From Nocardia iowensis (GTDB lineage Bacteria > Actinomycetota > Actinomycetes > Mycobacteriales > Mycobacteriaceae): a DNA stretch of 64,000 nucleotides. The notes beneath the pieces are model-generated. The model was not told where the DNA came from and searched no databases. It saw only the letters and a program-made list of their open reading frames with translations. The stretch covers positions 7,688,001 through 7,752,000 of the forward strand of contig NZ_CP078145.1 of the NCBI RefSeq assembly GCF_019222765.1. Reading direction: 5' to 3'. The position numbers and the translations under genes are program-made. Positions within the stretch are counted from its first letter, which is position 1, and each line of letters starts with the position of its first letter. This document shows, one piece after another, positions 56,021 through 64,000 of the stretch.

Positions 56021-57333
56021 GATGTTGCCTCCTGCGGGATTAGATCGGTCATGCAGCTGAGCAGACAGCGCGCGCCGACATTCACGTGATTCCCATAGCG
56101 GATGAATCCGGTCAGCTGGTCGATGGTCATCCAGCAGTAGTCGTGCGGGACATCCACGGGCAGGCTGTCCCCGACGTCGATGACGAGATAGCGGTTCTCC
56201 GCGTGATAGAAGCGGCCGCCCTCCTCCGAGTGGACGACATCGACGAGCACCTGTGTCGCGGACGCGCCGAGCACAAGATCCAGATATCGCGGCCGTTCCG
56301 CTTCCGGCGCGGCGGCGTAATTCCCCGGAATGCACGCCACCGTCGGTGACATTTCGACGACGTCGGCGGTGCCTGCCTCCGTTCGCGCGTGCACCAGCAC
56401 ATGGAATGTGCCCGCGAAATGTCGGCCGAGGAAGGCGATTACGCCGCGTTCGGCCGGGCGGAACATGGGCTGCGACCACTGCCGTACCTCGCGATTGCTG
56501 GCCTGCACCTCGACGCCGATCACCGAGAAATGCCTGCCGTCCGGGCGGTGGATCACCCCGCCCGAGCGCTCCCATTCCGGCAACTGCGCGAGCGGCACGA
56601 CCGTCCTGTCGAGTTGGTTGCGCGACTTGACCTCGGTGAACCAGCTGAGGATGTGACCGAGCGAGTGCAGCGGGGCGCCGGCGCGGTCCGAATCGCCGGT
56701 GAGGAACGGGATCCCGGACAAGACCGTGCGGGCGTCCATGTTCACCAGGTTCGGCACCCGAATCAGCTCGGCCAGCTGCGCGACACTCAGCCAGCAGAAG
56801 TCGTCGAGGACCGGAACGTCCTCGGCCACCTCGATGATCATGTTGCGGTTCCGTTTGCCGAGGAACCACGAGCCCTGTTCCGATTGCAGCGAATCGAAAA
56901 CCGGCCGACCACGGTGCGGCGAGCGGAAGTAGTCCAGATACGGCACGGCGCTGCCGCGATGGACCCGGGTGAAGTTGCTCCGCGTCGCCTGCACCGTTGG
57001 CGACAGTTGGAGCAGATTGACGTTTCCCGGCTCCATCTTGGCCTGCATCAAACAGTAGATCGAGTCGCCCATCCGCTTGGCGATGATGCCGAGGATCCCG
57101 ATTTCCGGTTGCAAGATTATCGGCTGGGACCAGGCCGCCGGTCTGCGGTTCTCGGTACTCACCCGGACACCGATGACAGAGAAGAATCTGCCACTGCGGT
57201 GGTGCACGTTCCCGGTCCGCGGATCGGTATACCAACCGTCCAACGCATCCAGCGACTGGACATTCACCCGATAGTCGTTGGCGCATTCGCGGGCGGCGAA
57301 CCAGTCATAGAACTGGGTTAATTCCTCGAACAT
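56017..57333 (-). CDS. NDP-hexose 2,3-dehydratase (EvaA/TylX3-like)
   Basis: The 438-residue protein consists of two homologous halves (about residues 15-220 and 235-438), each with a W-SQP motif ([10 protein letters not shown] and [10 protein letters not shown]), an [13 protein letters not shown] strand and a (S)PTVxx segment ([13 protein letters not shown] and [13 protein letters not shown]). That is the duplicated fold of hexose 2,3-dehydratases, which remove the 2-OH of dTDP-4-keto-6-deoxyglucose and start every 2-deoxysugar pathway. It is the first gene of the sugar cassette, 20 bp after the acyltransferase stop. Confidence 0.93.
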   Translation of the reverse strand: MFEELTQFYDWFAARECANDYRVNVQSLDALDGWYTDPRTGNVHHRSGRFFSVIGVRVSTENRRPAAWSQPIILQPEIGILGIIAKRMGDSIYCLMQAKMEPGNVNLLQLSPTVQATRSNFTRVHRGSAVPYLDYFRSPHRGRPVFDSLQSEQGSWFLGKRNRNMIIEVAEDVPVLDDFCWLSVAQLAELIRVPNLVNMDARTVLSGIPFLTGDSDRAGAPLHSLGHILSWFTEVKSRNQLDRTVVPLAQLPEWERSGGVIHRPDGRHFSVIGVEVQASNREVRQWSQPMFRPAERGVIAFLGRHFAGTFHVLVHARTEAGTADVVEMSPTVACIPGNYAAAPEAERPRYLDLVLGASATQVLVDVVHSEEGGRFYHAENRYLVIDVGDSLPVDVPHDYCWMTIDQLTGFIRYGNHVNVGARCLLSCMTDLIPQEATS

Positions 57334-57353
57334 GGCGACGTCCCAACATCTCG

Positions 57354-58727
57354 TTACAGGTTCGCACTGACCGTCAGTTCGGATTCCAGGTCGTCCAGCG
57401 CCGCGCCGGTGTACGCGGCGATGCGATCGATACCGGGCACGGTGTCCGGGCAGCAGTGGAATCCGATACCGAATGCCCCCGAAATCGTCAGCGCCGCAAC
57501 GATGAGCCCGCATCCGTGGTACAGCGGGCCGATCGGGAACATCGCGTCGAGATGTGCGCCCGCGAGGTAGAGATCGGCGTCCGGACCGGGAATGCACGAG
57601 ACGATGGCACTGAAGGGTGGCGCCGTCCGGCCTGCCAAACCGGTCGCCTGATTGAGCGCGAACTTCCCGCCGATCAACGGCGAGTACATCACCGCGACCT
57701 CCGGGGTGCGGCTGCGAATATCGTTCTTGGCGATCGTGCTCGACCGCGCCACCGCCCGCAATCGCTCGACCGGATCGGCGATGTCGGTGAACATCGTGAT
57801 CAGAATCGTGCTGTAGGCGTTGAGCGTGGCGTCGTCACCGGGCACCCGAATATTGAACGGAACGCTCGCGATGAGCGGTTTGCCCGGCAGCTCGCCCCGC
57901 TCTTCGAGATAGCGGCGCAGTCCGCCCGCGACACTGCTGACCAGGATGTCGTTGACGGTGACGCCCGCGACCTTGGCGATACCCCTGATGCGCTCCAGCG
58001 GATAGCTGACCGTCGTCGCGCGGCGACGGTGCGTCAACCTGCCGTTCAACACGGTCTTCGGCGCCACATAGGGTGCCGCGACCTCGGCGATACCCTGCTT
58101 CGCATTGCGCTTCATGTACTTTCGCGCCTCCAGCAGCTCCCGCATCGGTGCCGGTTTCGGCGGCGGGGGCAGCTCGGAGGTGGGGCCGACCGTCCAGATC
58201 GGACGCAGCTCCGCCGTCCCGGGATCCTCGGTGACCGACTGCACGAAGCGCTGATTCCAGCCGACGCCGTCCATCACCGCGTGGTGGAACTTGACGTAGG
58301 TCGCGAAGCGTCCGCCCTCGAGCCCCTCGATCAGGTGGTACTCCCACAGCGGCCTACCGAAATCCAGCTGAGGCCCGTGCAATTCGGCGATCAGATCGTC
58401 CAGCTGGCGCTGGCCGCCCGGGGCGGGCAGCCGGTGATGGCGCAGGTGGTAGTCGAGATCGACGGCGTCGTCGGCGAGCATGCTCATCGTCGCGTTGATC
58501 TTGCGCATGGCCGGTCGGTCCAGCACGTAGTTGAACGGGGGTGCGAAGGTGCGGATTTCCCGCAGCCGTCCGAGCAGTTGCGTCGCGTAGTCGGCGTCGG
58601 CGCCCTTCGGCGGTGTGAACACCGCGAGCATCGCGACGTGCTGACCCGCGGTAGCGGAGTCGACCACGAAAAAGAATTTCTCGCTCATGGCGATGGTCGG
58701 ACGTTCGTTTTTGTTCGTGTCATTCAT
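57354..58727 (-). CDS. WS/DGAT-family (wax ester synthase/diacylglycerol acyltransferase) acyltransferase
   Basis: The roughly 457-residue enzyme has the condensation-fold active site KFHHAVMDGVGW (HHxxxDG) near residue 130, the C-terminal partner motifs VNDILVSSVAGGLRRYL near 255, FNIRVPGDDATLN near 290, and ISGAFGIGFHCCPDTVP near 405. The family moves acyl groups from acyl-CoA to alcohols or amines. The location between an aryl-acid module and a sugar cassette suggests acylation of the cluster product rather than storage-lipid synthesis. The start is ambiguous among 58760, 58727 and 58688. Confidence 0.88.
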   Translation of the reverse strand: MNDTNKNERPTIAMSEKFFFVVDSATAGQHVAMLAVFTPPKGADADYATQLLGRLREIRTFAPPFNYVLDRPAMRKINATMSMLADDAVDLDYHLRHHRLPAPGGQRQLDDLIAELHGPQLDFGRPLWEYHLIEGLEGGRFATYVKFHHAVMDGVGWNQRFVQSVTEDPGTAELRPIWTVGPTSELPPPPKPAPMRELLEARKYMKRNAKQGIAEVAAPYVAPKTVLNGRLTHRRRATTVSYPLERIRGIAKVAGVTVNDILVSSVAGGLRRYLEERGELPGKPLIASVPFNIRVPGDDATLNAYSTILITMFTDIADPVERLRAVARSSTIAKNDIRSRTPEVAVMYSPLIGGKFALNQATGLAGRTAPPFSAIVSCIPGPDADLYLAGAHLDAMFPIGPLYHGCGLIVAALTISGAFGIGFHCCPDTVPGIDRIAAYTGAALDDLESELTVSANL

Positions 58728-58810
58728 TGCGGCGGTGGACCTTTCACCTATGGCTGCCATTGGTATCTGTTACCGGCGTACCGGCATTTTTCTTGCTGAC
58801 TTTCCCCACT

Positions 58811-59215
58811 TCAGCCGCACAGCACCATGGCCACGCTCCGCTCGAAATGTGGTGTGCGCGCGGCGATTGTCAGACTGCTCGCCGCACACAACGCACGAAA
58901 ACCTCCGACCAGGCTCATCACCTTTCCCAATCCACGCCCGCGTAGACCCGCCGCGATGACGTCCGCGCAATCGCCGGACGAACACACCAGAATCCATCCG
59001 CCGGTGTGCTCGCGTGCCAGGGCGAGACACGACGGGCTCGCCGGGTCGAGCCGGTTTACGACCACATCGGAGCCGATGGCCAGGGCTCCGTACAGCGGGC
59101 CCTCGCGCGTGCGCTGCCGCTGCGAGCGGATATCGACGACGACGCTGCCGAGGGCTATCGCCGTCGGCAATTCACCGACCGTCATCCGGTGGTCGAGCGT
59201 CAATTGGTCGAGCAT
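58811..59215 (-). CDS. Rhodanese-like domain protein
   Basis: The 134-residue protein looks like a single rhodanese homology domain, with AIALGSVVVDIRSQRQRTREG near residue 20 and the active-site-like loop WILVCSSGDCADVIAAGLR near residue 75 (a Cys followed by SSG). It could carry a persulfide for a sulfur transfer step or be non-catalytic. Its ATG lies 6 bp after the stop of the SDR gene, so it is part of the cluster operon. Its role in the cluster is not apparent. Confidence 0.72.
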   Translation of the reverse strand: MLDQLTLDHRMTVGELPTAIALGSVVVDIRSQRQRTREGPLYGALAIGSDVVVNRLDPASPSCLALAREHTGGWILVCSSGDCADVIAAGLRGRGLGKVMSLVGGFRALCAASSLTIAARTPHFERSVAMVLCG

Positions 59216-59221
59216 GATGAC

Positions 59222-60022
59222 CTATGCGGCGGTGTTCTTGAAGGGATTGAAGTCGCGGCCGAACCGGTAGATCATGTTCACCGTCATCGGACGCGTCATG
59301 TAGGTGAAGATCTTGTTCACCCCGCCGGGCACGCACACCGGCTTGCCCTTCGAGACGGCCTTCCACCCCGCGGCGGCGACGTCCTCGGGGTCCTGCCAGA
59401 AGAAGCCGGGCATCCCGTCGGCGATCTCGCGAACGCCCATCACATCGTGGAATTCGGTGCGGGTCTGTCCGGGGCACAGCGCCGTGACGTGGATGCCCTG
59501 CGGCGCGAGTTCCATGTTGAGCGACTGCGACATGTGCAGGACGTAGGTCTTGATTCCCGTGTACAACAGGCTCTGCCCTGGCGGCCCGAACGCTGATACC
59601 GACGAAAGGTTGATGACCCGGCCCCAGCCACGCTCGCGCATATGTGGCAGTGCGCGGTGGGTGAGTTCGGTGACGGCGGTGATCATCAGCTGGATCTCAC
59701 CCGCGAGGCTCTCCCACGACGCGTTCGCGAACGTGTGATTGGCGCACAGGCCGGCATTGTTGACCAGCACATCGATGCCGCGGCCGAGTTCGTGCATCTT
59801 CGCCATGATCTTTTCCGGCGCACCGGGTTCGGTCAGATCAATGGCGAGCACCTCGCAACTGACCCCGTTGCCTTCCCGCAATTCGGTGGCCAGTTCGGCC
59901 AGCTTTTCCTCGCGCCGGGCGACCAGGACCAGTGCGTAGCCCTCCGCTGCGAGCAGGCGGGCGAATGCCGCCCCGATACCGGATGACGCGCCCGTGACGA
60001 GCGCGGTTTTCGATGCCGACAT
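59222..60022 (-). CDS. Short-chain dehydrogenase/reductase, DltE-like
   Basis: The 266-residue classical SDR has TGASSGIGAAFARLLAAEG near residue 11, NNAG near 89, the catalytic Ser in LSSVSAFGPPG, and YTGIK (YxxxK) near 154. An Arg pair after the cofactor motif (VARREEK) favours NADPH. The C-terminal extension (NMIYRFGRDFNPFK) is typical of acyl-ketoreducing SDRs annotated DltE. It follows the other SDR by 52 bp. The substrate is unknown. ATG 60022 has GAGG at proper spacing. Confidence 0.87.
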   Translation of the reverse strand: MSASKTALVTGASSGIGAAFARLLAAEGYALVLVARREEKLAELATELREGNGVSCEVLAIDLTEPGAPEKIMAKMHELGRGIDVLVNNAGLCANHTFANASWESLAGEIQLMITAVTELTHRALPHMRERGWGRVINLSSVSAFGPPGQSLLYTGIKTYVLHMSQSLNMELAPQGIHVTALCPGQTRTEFHDVMGVREIADGMPGFFWQDPEDVAAAGWKAVSKGKPVCVPGGVNKIFTYMTRPMTVNMIYRFGRDFNPFKNTAA

Positions 60023-60074
60023 CCTCATACCTCGATTTCGACTGTGTTGATGGAGAAACGGTTGAATATCAGCC

Positions 60075-60833
60075 TCATGCCGCCGCCATTCCGCCGTCGA
60101 CGGAGATGACGGTGCCGGTGATGAACGAGGACGCTCGTGAACCGAGGAAACCGACAATGCCGGCGATATCGTCGATGCCGCCGTGCCTGCGCATGGCCAA
60201 TCGCGCACCGATTTCCAGCGCCAGGTCGCGCTCGAGCATGTCGGAGACGAACGGCCCGAGTGCCATGGCGTTGACGGTGATCTGTGGTGCGAGCCGGTTC
60301 GCCAAATGCTTTGTCAGATGGTGCATCGCGGCCTTGCTCGCGCCGTAGGAGTAGCTTTCCGCGGCGGGCACGCGTATTCCGTCGATCGAGCCCACATTGA
60401 TGACACGGGCCGGGTCGTCGGGTGTCGATGCCGCCACCAGCAGCGGCCGGAGAAATTTCGTCATGTGGAATACGGCCTCGAGATTGACGGCCAGCGTGTC
60501 ACGCCAACCCGTCTCGTCGAACTCGTCGAGCGGGGCCGCGTGAAATACCCCCGCGTTGTTGACGAGCAGATGCAGTGCCTGCTCTTCCGTGCCGAATTCC
60601 TCGGCCAGCGCCCGGCAGCCCGCTTCCGAGGACACGTCAGCGACCAGCGATCGGCAGTCACCGAGCAGCGACAATGCCGCGGCGGCCTTCTCCGCGGCCA
60701 TGCCGTCGCGGGCGGTGAGATAGACCTGTGCGCCCGCTTCGACGAGCGACTGAGCGATGAGCGCACCGACTCCACGGGCACCGCCGGTCACCAGAGCGAC
60801 CTTGCCCTGGACCGAGAACAAGCTTTCGTTCAT
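60075..60833 (-). CDS. Short-chain dehydrogenase/reductase, RhlG/FabG-like
   Basis: The 252-residue SDR has [20 protein letters not shown] near residue 16, [12 protein letters not shown] near 90, and the catalytic Ser/YxxxK as VGSIDGI and YSYGASK near 152-165. It ends with the family tail [12 protein letters not shown]. It resembles ketoacyl-type reductases more than 2,3-dihydro-2,3-dihydroxybenzoate dehydrogenase (EntA), despite its place directly after the aryl-AMP ligase; EntA activity cannot be excluded. Its ATG overlaps the ligase stop by 4 bp, so it belongs to the aryl-acid operon. Confidence 0.87.
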   Translation of the reverse strand: MNESLFSVQGKVALVTGGARGVGALIAQSLVEAGAQVYLTARDGMAAEKAAAALSLLGDCRSLVADVSSEAGCRALAEEFGTEEQALHLLVNNAGVFHAAPLDEFDETGWRDTLAVNLEAVFHMTKFLRPLLVAASTPDDPARVINVGSIDGIRVPAAESYSYGASKAAMHHLTKHLANRLAPQITVNAMALGPFVSDMLERDLALEIGARLAMRRHGGIDDIAGIVGFLGSRASSFITGTVISVDGGMAAA

Positions 60834-62461
60834 CGCGCTTCCTCCTGCGCGGCACGCATCCGCAGCACCTTCTTGTCCACCTTGCCGACGGCGGTGAGTG
60901 GAAATTCCTCGACGAAATCGAATCGGTCCGGGATCTTGTACGCGGCGACGCCGCGGTCGCGCAGAAACTCCGTGAGCTCGCGGGGCCGCAGCGGCCCGTG
61001 CGGGATCACGAACGCGCAGATCCGTTCGCCGAGTAGGTCATCGGGCCTGCCGACGACCGCGGCATTGTGCACCCGCGGGTGGTTCATGAGGATCTCCTCG
61101 ATCTCCTCGCACGCCACCTTCTCGCCGCCGCGGTTGACGATGTCCTTGGCCCGGTCGACGACGACGAGGTGGCCGGACGGCAGCCTGCGCACGATGTCGC
61201 CGGTGCGGTAGAAACCGGCGGCGGTGAAGGCGCGCAGGTTGTGTTCGTCCGCGCGGTAGTAGCCGCGAATCGTGTACGGGCCGCGCGTGAGCAGATGCCC
61301 CGGCGTGCCGTCGGGCACCGGCCGGTCGTCGTCGTCGACGATCCGGACCTCGTCACCCGGTGACATCGGCCGGCCCTGGGTCTCGACGATGAGCTCGTCG
61401 GAATCGTCCAGGCGGGTATAACAGATCAGCCCCTCGGCCATCCCGAACACCTGCTGCAGCGTGCAGCCGAGGGTGGCACCGACGCGGCGGGCCGCCGATG
61501 GCTTGAATCGCGCACCCCCGACCTGCAATACGCGCAGGCTGGACAGGTCGTGCCGGGTGGTTGCCGCCACATCGAGCCAGCGCAGGGCCACCGGCGGCAC
61601 CACCGCGGCAACGGTGACACGGTGCCGCTCGATCAACGGAAAGGCGTTGTCAGCACTCGGACTCGGCGACAGCACCACCGTGGCGCCGACGGTCAGCGCG
61701 CCGAGGATGCCGGGCGCGCACAGGGTGAAGTTGTGTGCCACCCGCAACGCCGCCAAGTACACATCGTCGGGTCCGAGCGGACACGCGCTCAGGCTGGCGC
61801 GGGCGTTGTAGGCGTAGTCGTCGTGCGTGCGTGGAATCAGCTTCGGTACCGCCGTCGACCCGCCCGAGAGTTGGAGCAGGGCAATGTCGCCCGGCGCCGG
61901 TTCGGGACGTTCGACCGGTTCCAGATACAGGTCGGCCAGCGCGATGTAGGGGCCGGGATCCCCGTGCACGATGGTGGTCCGCAGGCTCGGGCAGGCCGCC
62001 GCGATCCGCTCCGCCATGGCGCGATAGTCGAACCCGGCGTAGTGATCGGCGATGACGTAGGCGACCGCGTCGCTCTGCGCGCACAGATGGGTGATCTCGT
62101 GCTCGCGATGGGCGGGCTGGGTGAGCACCGGGATCGCGCCGATCCGGAACAGCGCGAAGCACACGACGACGAATTCGCCGACGTTCGGCATCTGCACGAT
62201 CACCCGATCGCCGCGCCCGATCCCGACACCCTCGAAACCGGCTGCAAGACAGTCGGCTTCGTGATCGAGCTGCTGATATGTCCAGCCGCGCACCGCATCG
62301 ACCACCGCCGTCCGGCCGCCGTGCAGGCGGGCGGACCGAGCGAGCACACTGCCGAGCGTCGCGCCGGTCCAGAAGCCGGCCGCCCGATACCCGGCGGCAA
62401 CATCGTCGGGCCACGGGGTGAAGTCGCGCCCCACGCCGGTCAGTGACAGCGGGGCGGTCAT
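60830..62461 (-). CDS. Aryl-acid-AMP ligase (DhbE/MbtA-like), specificity unclear
   Basis: The 543-residue adenylation enzyme activates an aryl carboxylic acid and loads it on a carrier protein. It closely follows Dhb[19 protein letters not shown] (A3) near residue 190, [27 protein letters not shown] (A5) near 330, DDEVRIV region, YRTGDIVRR (A7) near 425, [15 protein letters not shown] (A8) and AVGKVDKK (A10 Lys). The pocket segment reads [13 protein letters not shown], and [10 protein letters not shown] follows FGMAE. The 2-hydroxy-contact Asn is kept, but neighbouring pocket residues match neither the 2,3-DHB nor the salicylate form. It overlaps isochorismate synthase by 4 bp. Confidence 0.93.
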   Translation of the reverse strand: MTAPLSLTGVGRDFTPWPDDVAAGYRAAGFWTGATLGSVLARSARLHGGRTAVVDAVRGWTYQQLDHEADCLAAGFEGVGIGRGDRVIVQMPNVGEFVVVCFALFRIGAIPVLTQPAHREHEITHLCAQSDAVAYVIADHYAGFDYRAMAERIAAACPSLRTTIVHGDPGPYIALADLYLEPVERPEPAPGDIALLQLSGGSTAVPKLIPRTHDDYAYNARASLSACPLGPDDVYLAALRVAHNFTLCAPGILGALTVGATVVLSPSPSADNAFPLIERHRVTVAAVVPPVALRWLDVAATTRHDLSSLRVLQVGGARFKPSAARRVGATLGCTLQQVFGMAEGLICYTRLDDSDELIVETQGRPMSPGDEVRIVDDDDRPVPDGTPGHLLTRGPYTIRGYYRADEHNLRAFTAAGFYRTGDIVRRLPSGHLVVVDRAKDIVNRGGEKVACEEIEEILMNHPRVHNAAVVGRPDDLLGERICAFVIPHGPLRPRELTEFLRDRGVAAYKIPDRFDFVEEFPLTAVGKVDKKVLRMRAAQEEAR

Positions 62462-63696
62462 CGGCGCGCCCCTTGCCCGCTCGGATCCATCGCGACGGCG
62501 TCCTCCAGGCCGATCGCCGACAGGAAGGTGCGGAACTTCGCGCTCGTTTCGGCGAGTTCGCTTGCCGGATCGGAGCCTTCGACGACACCGGCGCCCGCGT
62601 ACAGCCGCAGCCGGGTATCGGCGACCTCCGCACACCGCAGCGCGAGCACCCACTCGCCGTCGCCGGTCTCGTTCATCCATCCGGTCAACCCGCAGTAGAA
62701 CTGCCGGTCGAACGCTTCGGATTCGGCGATCACCCGCCGCGCGAAGGACGCGGGCCAGCCGCAGACCGCCGGGGTCGGATGCAGTGCGGCGGCGAGTTCC
62801 AGTGCGTTGGGCAGCGGATCGGCCAGCACCCCACGCACCCTGGTCGACAGATGCCACATCGTTCTGGTGTGGATCACCGACGGCTGATCGGGCACCTCGA
62901 GCGCGGCGCAGAACGGACGCAACGCATCCGCGACCGCGTCGACGACGATCCGGTGCTCCCGCAGGTCCTTCGCCGAGCGTTGCAGTTCCCACGCCCGGCG
63001 CCGGTCCTCGACCGGATCCGAACTGCGCGGGGCCGACCCGGCAAGCGGGTTGGACACGACGCTGCGGCCGACTCGGCGAACCACCAATTCGGGACTGGCG
63101 CCGACGAGCATCCGGCGCGCGCCGTTGCGCACCGTGCCTACCGGAACGGCGAAGACGTACGCGTCGGGTTCACCGAGGATCAGGCTGCGCACAAGGTCGC
63201 GGGCCCGTGCGGGTTCGGCGGTGATCACGTCGATGGCCCGGGCCAGCACCACCTTGTGCTGGCCGGACCCGGCCAGCTTCACCAGCGCGCGTTCGACACT
63301 GTTGATGTACCGATCCGGCCACGGCATCAGATCCACCCGCACCGCGCGCGGAATCTCCGGCGCCCCACCGGTATACGTGCGGCTGGCGGGCGGGCCCCAG
63401 TGGATATCCCTGGCGACCACCAGGCGCGCGGGTGCGTTCGGTGCGAACGGGACGGCACCGACCAGCAGTGGTCCGCCGGACGCCCGGTCCTTGGCGGTCA
63501 TGTCCCTGGCGCAGTCGGCGAGCAGGGCGGTGCCGTGCTCGGCCGCGTCGGCCAGCGGGGTCGCGTTGGCCGCCGCCATCACGTCGCGGGCGACCAGTGT
63601 CGAGGTCGGTGACGCGAGAAACAGCTCGCTCTCGTCGGCCACCGCCGTCGGGTCGAAGACATCGGGTTTGCGGGCATCGATCGCTTCGGTAGTCAT
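62458..63696 (-). CDS. dhbC: Isochorismate synthase (DhbC/EntC-like)
   Basis: The 412-residue enzyme isomerises chorismate to isochorismate. It aligns with DhbC/EntC through KVVLARAID near residue 145 (general-base Lys), PLAGSAPR near 225, [15 protein letters not shown] near 240, [16 protein letters not shown] near 275, [11 protein letters not shown] near 310 and [32 protein letters not shown] at the C terminus. It is shorter than and unlike salicylate synthases. The product feeds 2,3-DHB or salicylate formation. The ATG at 63696 is 22 bp after the thioesterase stop. Confidence 0.94.
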   Translation of the reverse strand: MTTEAIDARKPDVFDPTAVADESELFLASPTSTLVARDVMAAANATPLADAAEHGTALLADCARDMTAKDRASGGPLLVGAVPFAPNAPARLVVARDIHWGPPASRTYTGGAPEIPRAVRVDLMPWPDRYINSVERALVKLAGSGQHKVVLARAIDVITAEPARARDLVRSLILGEPDAYVFAVPVGTVRNGARRMLVGASPELVVRRVGRSVVSNPLAGSAPRSSDPVEDRRRAWELQRSAKDLREHRIVVDAVADALRPFCAALEVPDQPSVIHTRTMWHLSTRVRGVLADPLPNALELAAALHPTPAVCGWPASFARRVIAESEAFDRQFYCGLTGWMNETGDGEWVLALRCAEVADTRLRLYAGAGVVEGSDPASELAETSAKFRTFLSAIGLEDAVAMDPSGQGARR

Positions 63697-63718
63697 CGCG
63701 CCGTCCTTTCTGCTGTCG

Positions 63719-64000
63719 TCACGGCGTCGAAGGCCAGAGCGTGTCGGAGGTCGTCAGCAGCCCCGAGAGCCATCCGACGAACGCACGCTGGTTCTCGACG
63801 AGATGGAAGTGATCGCCGGGCATGGTGTGCAGATCGAAGCCGGCCACCGTGCAGTCCTGCCACGCCAGCGCCTCGTCCTCGGTGATCTCCGGATCGGCGT
63901 CGCTGATCACCGCGGACAGCGGAATGTGCAGCGGGGCAACCGAACCGGGCTGGTATCGCTCGATCAGCCGGTAGTCCGCGCGGATCATCGGCAGCATGAG
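63719..64000 (-). CDS. Type II thioesterase, C-terminal part (cut by window end)
   Basis: Only the last 93 codons are in the window; the gene continues beyond 64000. The visible part starts LMLPMIRADYRLIERY, the usual LP-x-LRADFxxxExY of GrsT-like editing thioesterases, and ends with the catalytic-His region FDLHTMPGDHFHLVENQRAFVGWL. Such enzymes remove wrong acyl groups from NRPS/PKS carrier proteins, so its presence predicts an assembly line beyond this end of the window. Confidence 0.9.
   Translation of the reverse strand, partial: LMLPMIRADYRLIERYQPGSVAPLHIPLSAVISDADPEITEDEALAWQDCTVAGFDLHTMPGDHFHLVENQRAFVGWLSGLLTTSDTLWPSTP

Noticed and set aside
54908..57286. A 792-codon open frame suggesting a fused protein before the aminotransferase
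   Set aside because: Its first 420 codons are a shadow of the 2,3-dehydratase in another frame; the aminotransferase has its own GGAGG-preceded ATG at 56020.
59222..60833. Two SDRs as a recent tandem duplication
   Set aside because: Their sequences differ throughout, including C-terminal regions and cofactor loops, so they are distinct SDR subfamilies.

Overview
The window is high-GC actinobacterial chromosome, most likely Nocardia or a close mycolic-acid relative. Supporting signs are a cystathionine beta-synthase / secreted GDSL hydrolase / thiolase neighbourhood like that of Mycobacterium tuberculosis, a FadE5-type acyl-CoA dehydrogenase, an EspG with an ESX-type helical substrate, a WS/DGAT-family acyltransferase, many secreted lipoproteins, and bioB behind BioQ-like boxes. 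No rRNA, tRNA, CRISPR array, transposase or prophage gene was recognised. Everything was read by eye, so family calls are pattern recognition and not database results.

Positions 1-26800 are ordinary chromosome: an MscS-type channel, an AbrB-family membrane protein, a TPP-riboswitch-controlled CytX-type permease, a DUF72 protein, cbs, secreted hydrolases and a thiolase that ends at two strong hairpins, a Bax-inhibitor-1 protein, an RsmC/RlmG-like methyltransferase, a set of lipoproteins including a Met/His-rich DUF6153-DUF305 pair, a membrane-anchored solute-binding protein with a cytosolic three-helix domain, Dps, a LysR-YeiH divergent pair sharing a perfect 19-bp inverted repeat, bioB, a lipase, a DUF885 protein, a hemerythrin protein and a glycosyltransferase.

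Positions 27000-47600 hold a glycosyltransferase pseudogene with its middle deleted, a secreted lipase, a TetR/MFS efflux operon, a class C serine hydrolase, the divergent dialkylglycine decarboxylase/LysR pair, a NlpC/P60 protein behind an AT-rich leader, an ESX substrate/EspG pair, a TetR/amidase divergent pair with a visible operator, an hsp20/HspR-like divergent pair around a CIRCE-like element with small neighbouring genes, a glutamine amidotransferase and fadE5.

Positions 47600-64000 look like one side of a specialised-metabolite gene cluster. All genes lie on the minus strand and many overlap by 4 bp. In transcription order: a type II thioesterase (cut by the window end), isochorismate synthase, aryl-acid-AMP ligase, two SDRs, a rhodanese-like protein, a WS/DGAT-family acyltransferase, then 2,3-dehydratase, aminotransferase, 5-epimerase, 4-ketoreductase and C-methyltransferase, followed by an MFS exporter. 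The five sugar enzymes are the complete set that turns an NDP-4-keto-6-deoxyhexose into a vancosamine-type (3-amino-3-C-methyl-2,3,6-trideoxy) sugar. A terminator closes the exporter unit. Behind it is a separate unit of an acyl-CoA-dehydrogenase-fold flavoprotein without the usual catalytic glutamate and an alpha-oxoamine synthase. The assembly line, carrier protein and glycosyltransferase are not in the window and are expected beyond position 64000. The combination of aryl-acid activation with a vancosamine-type sugar is the most interesting feature here; I do not recognise it as a known cluster.
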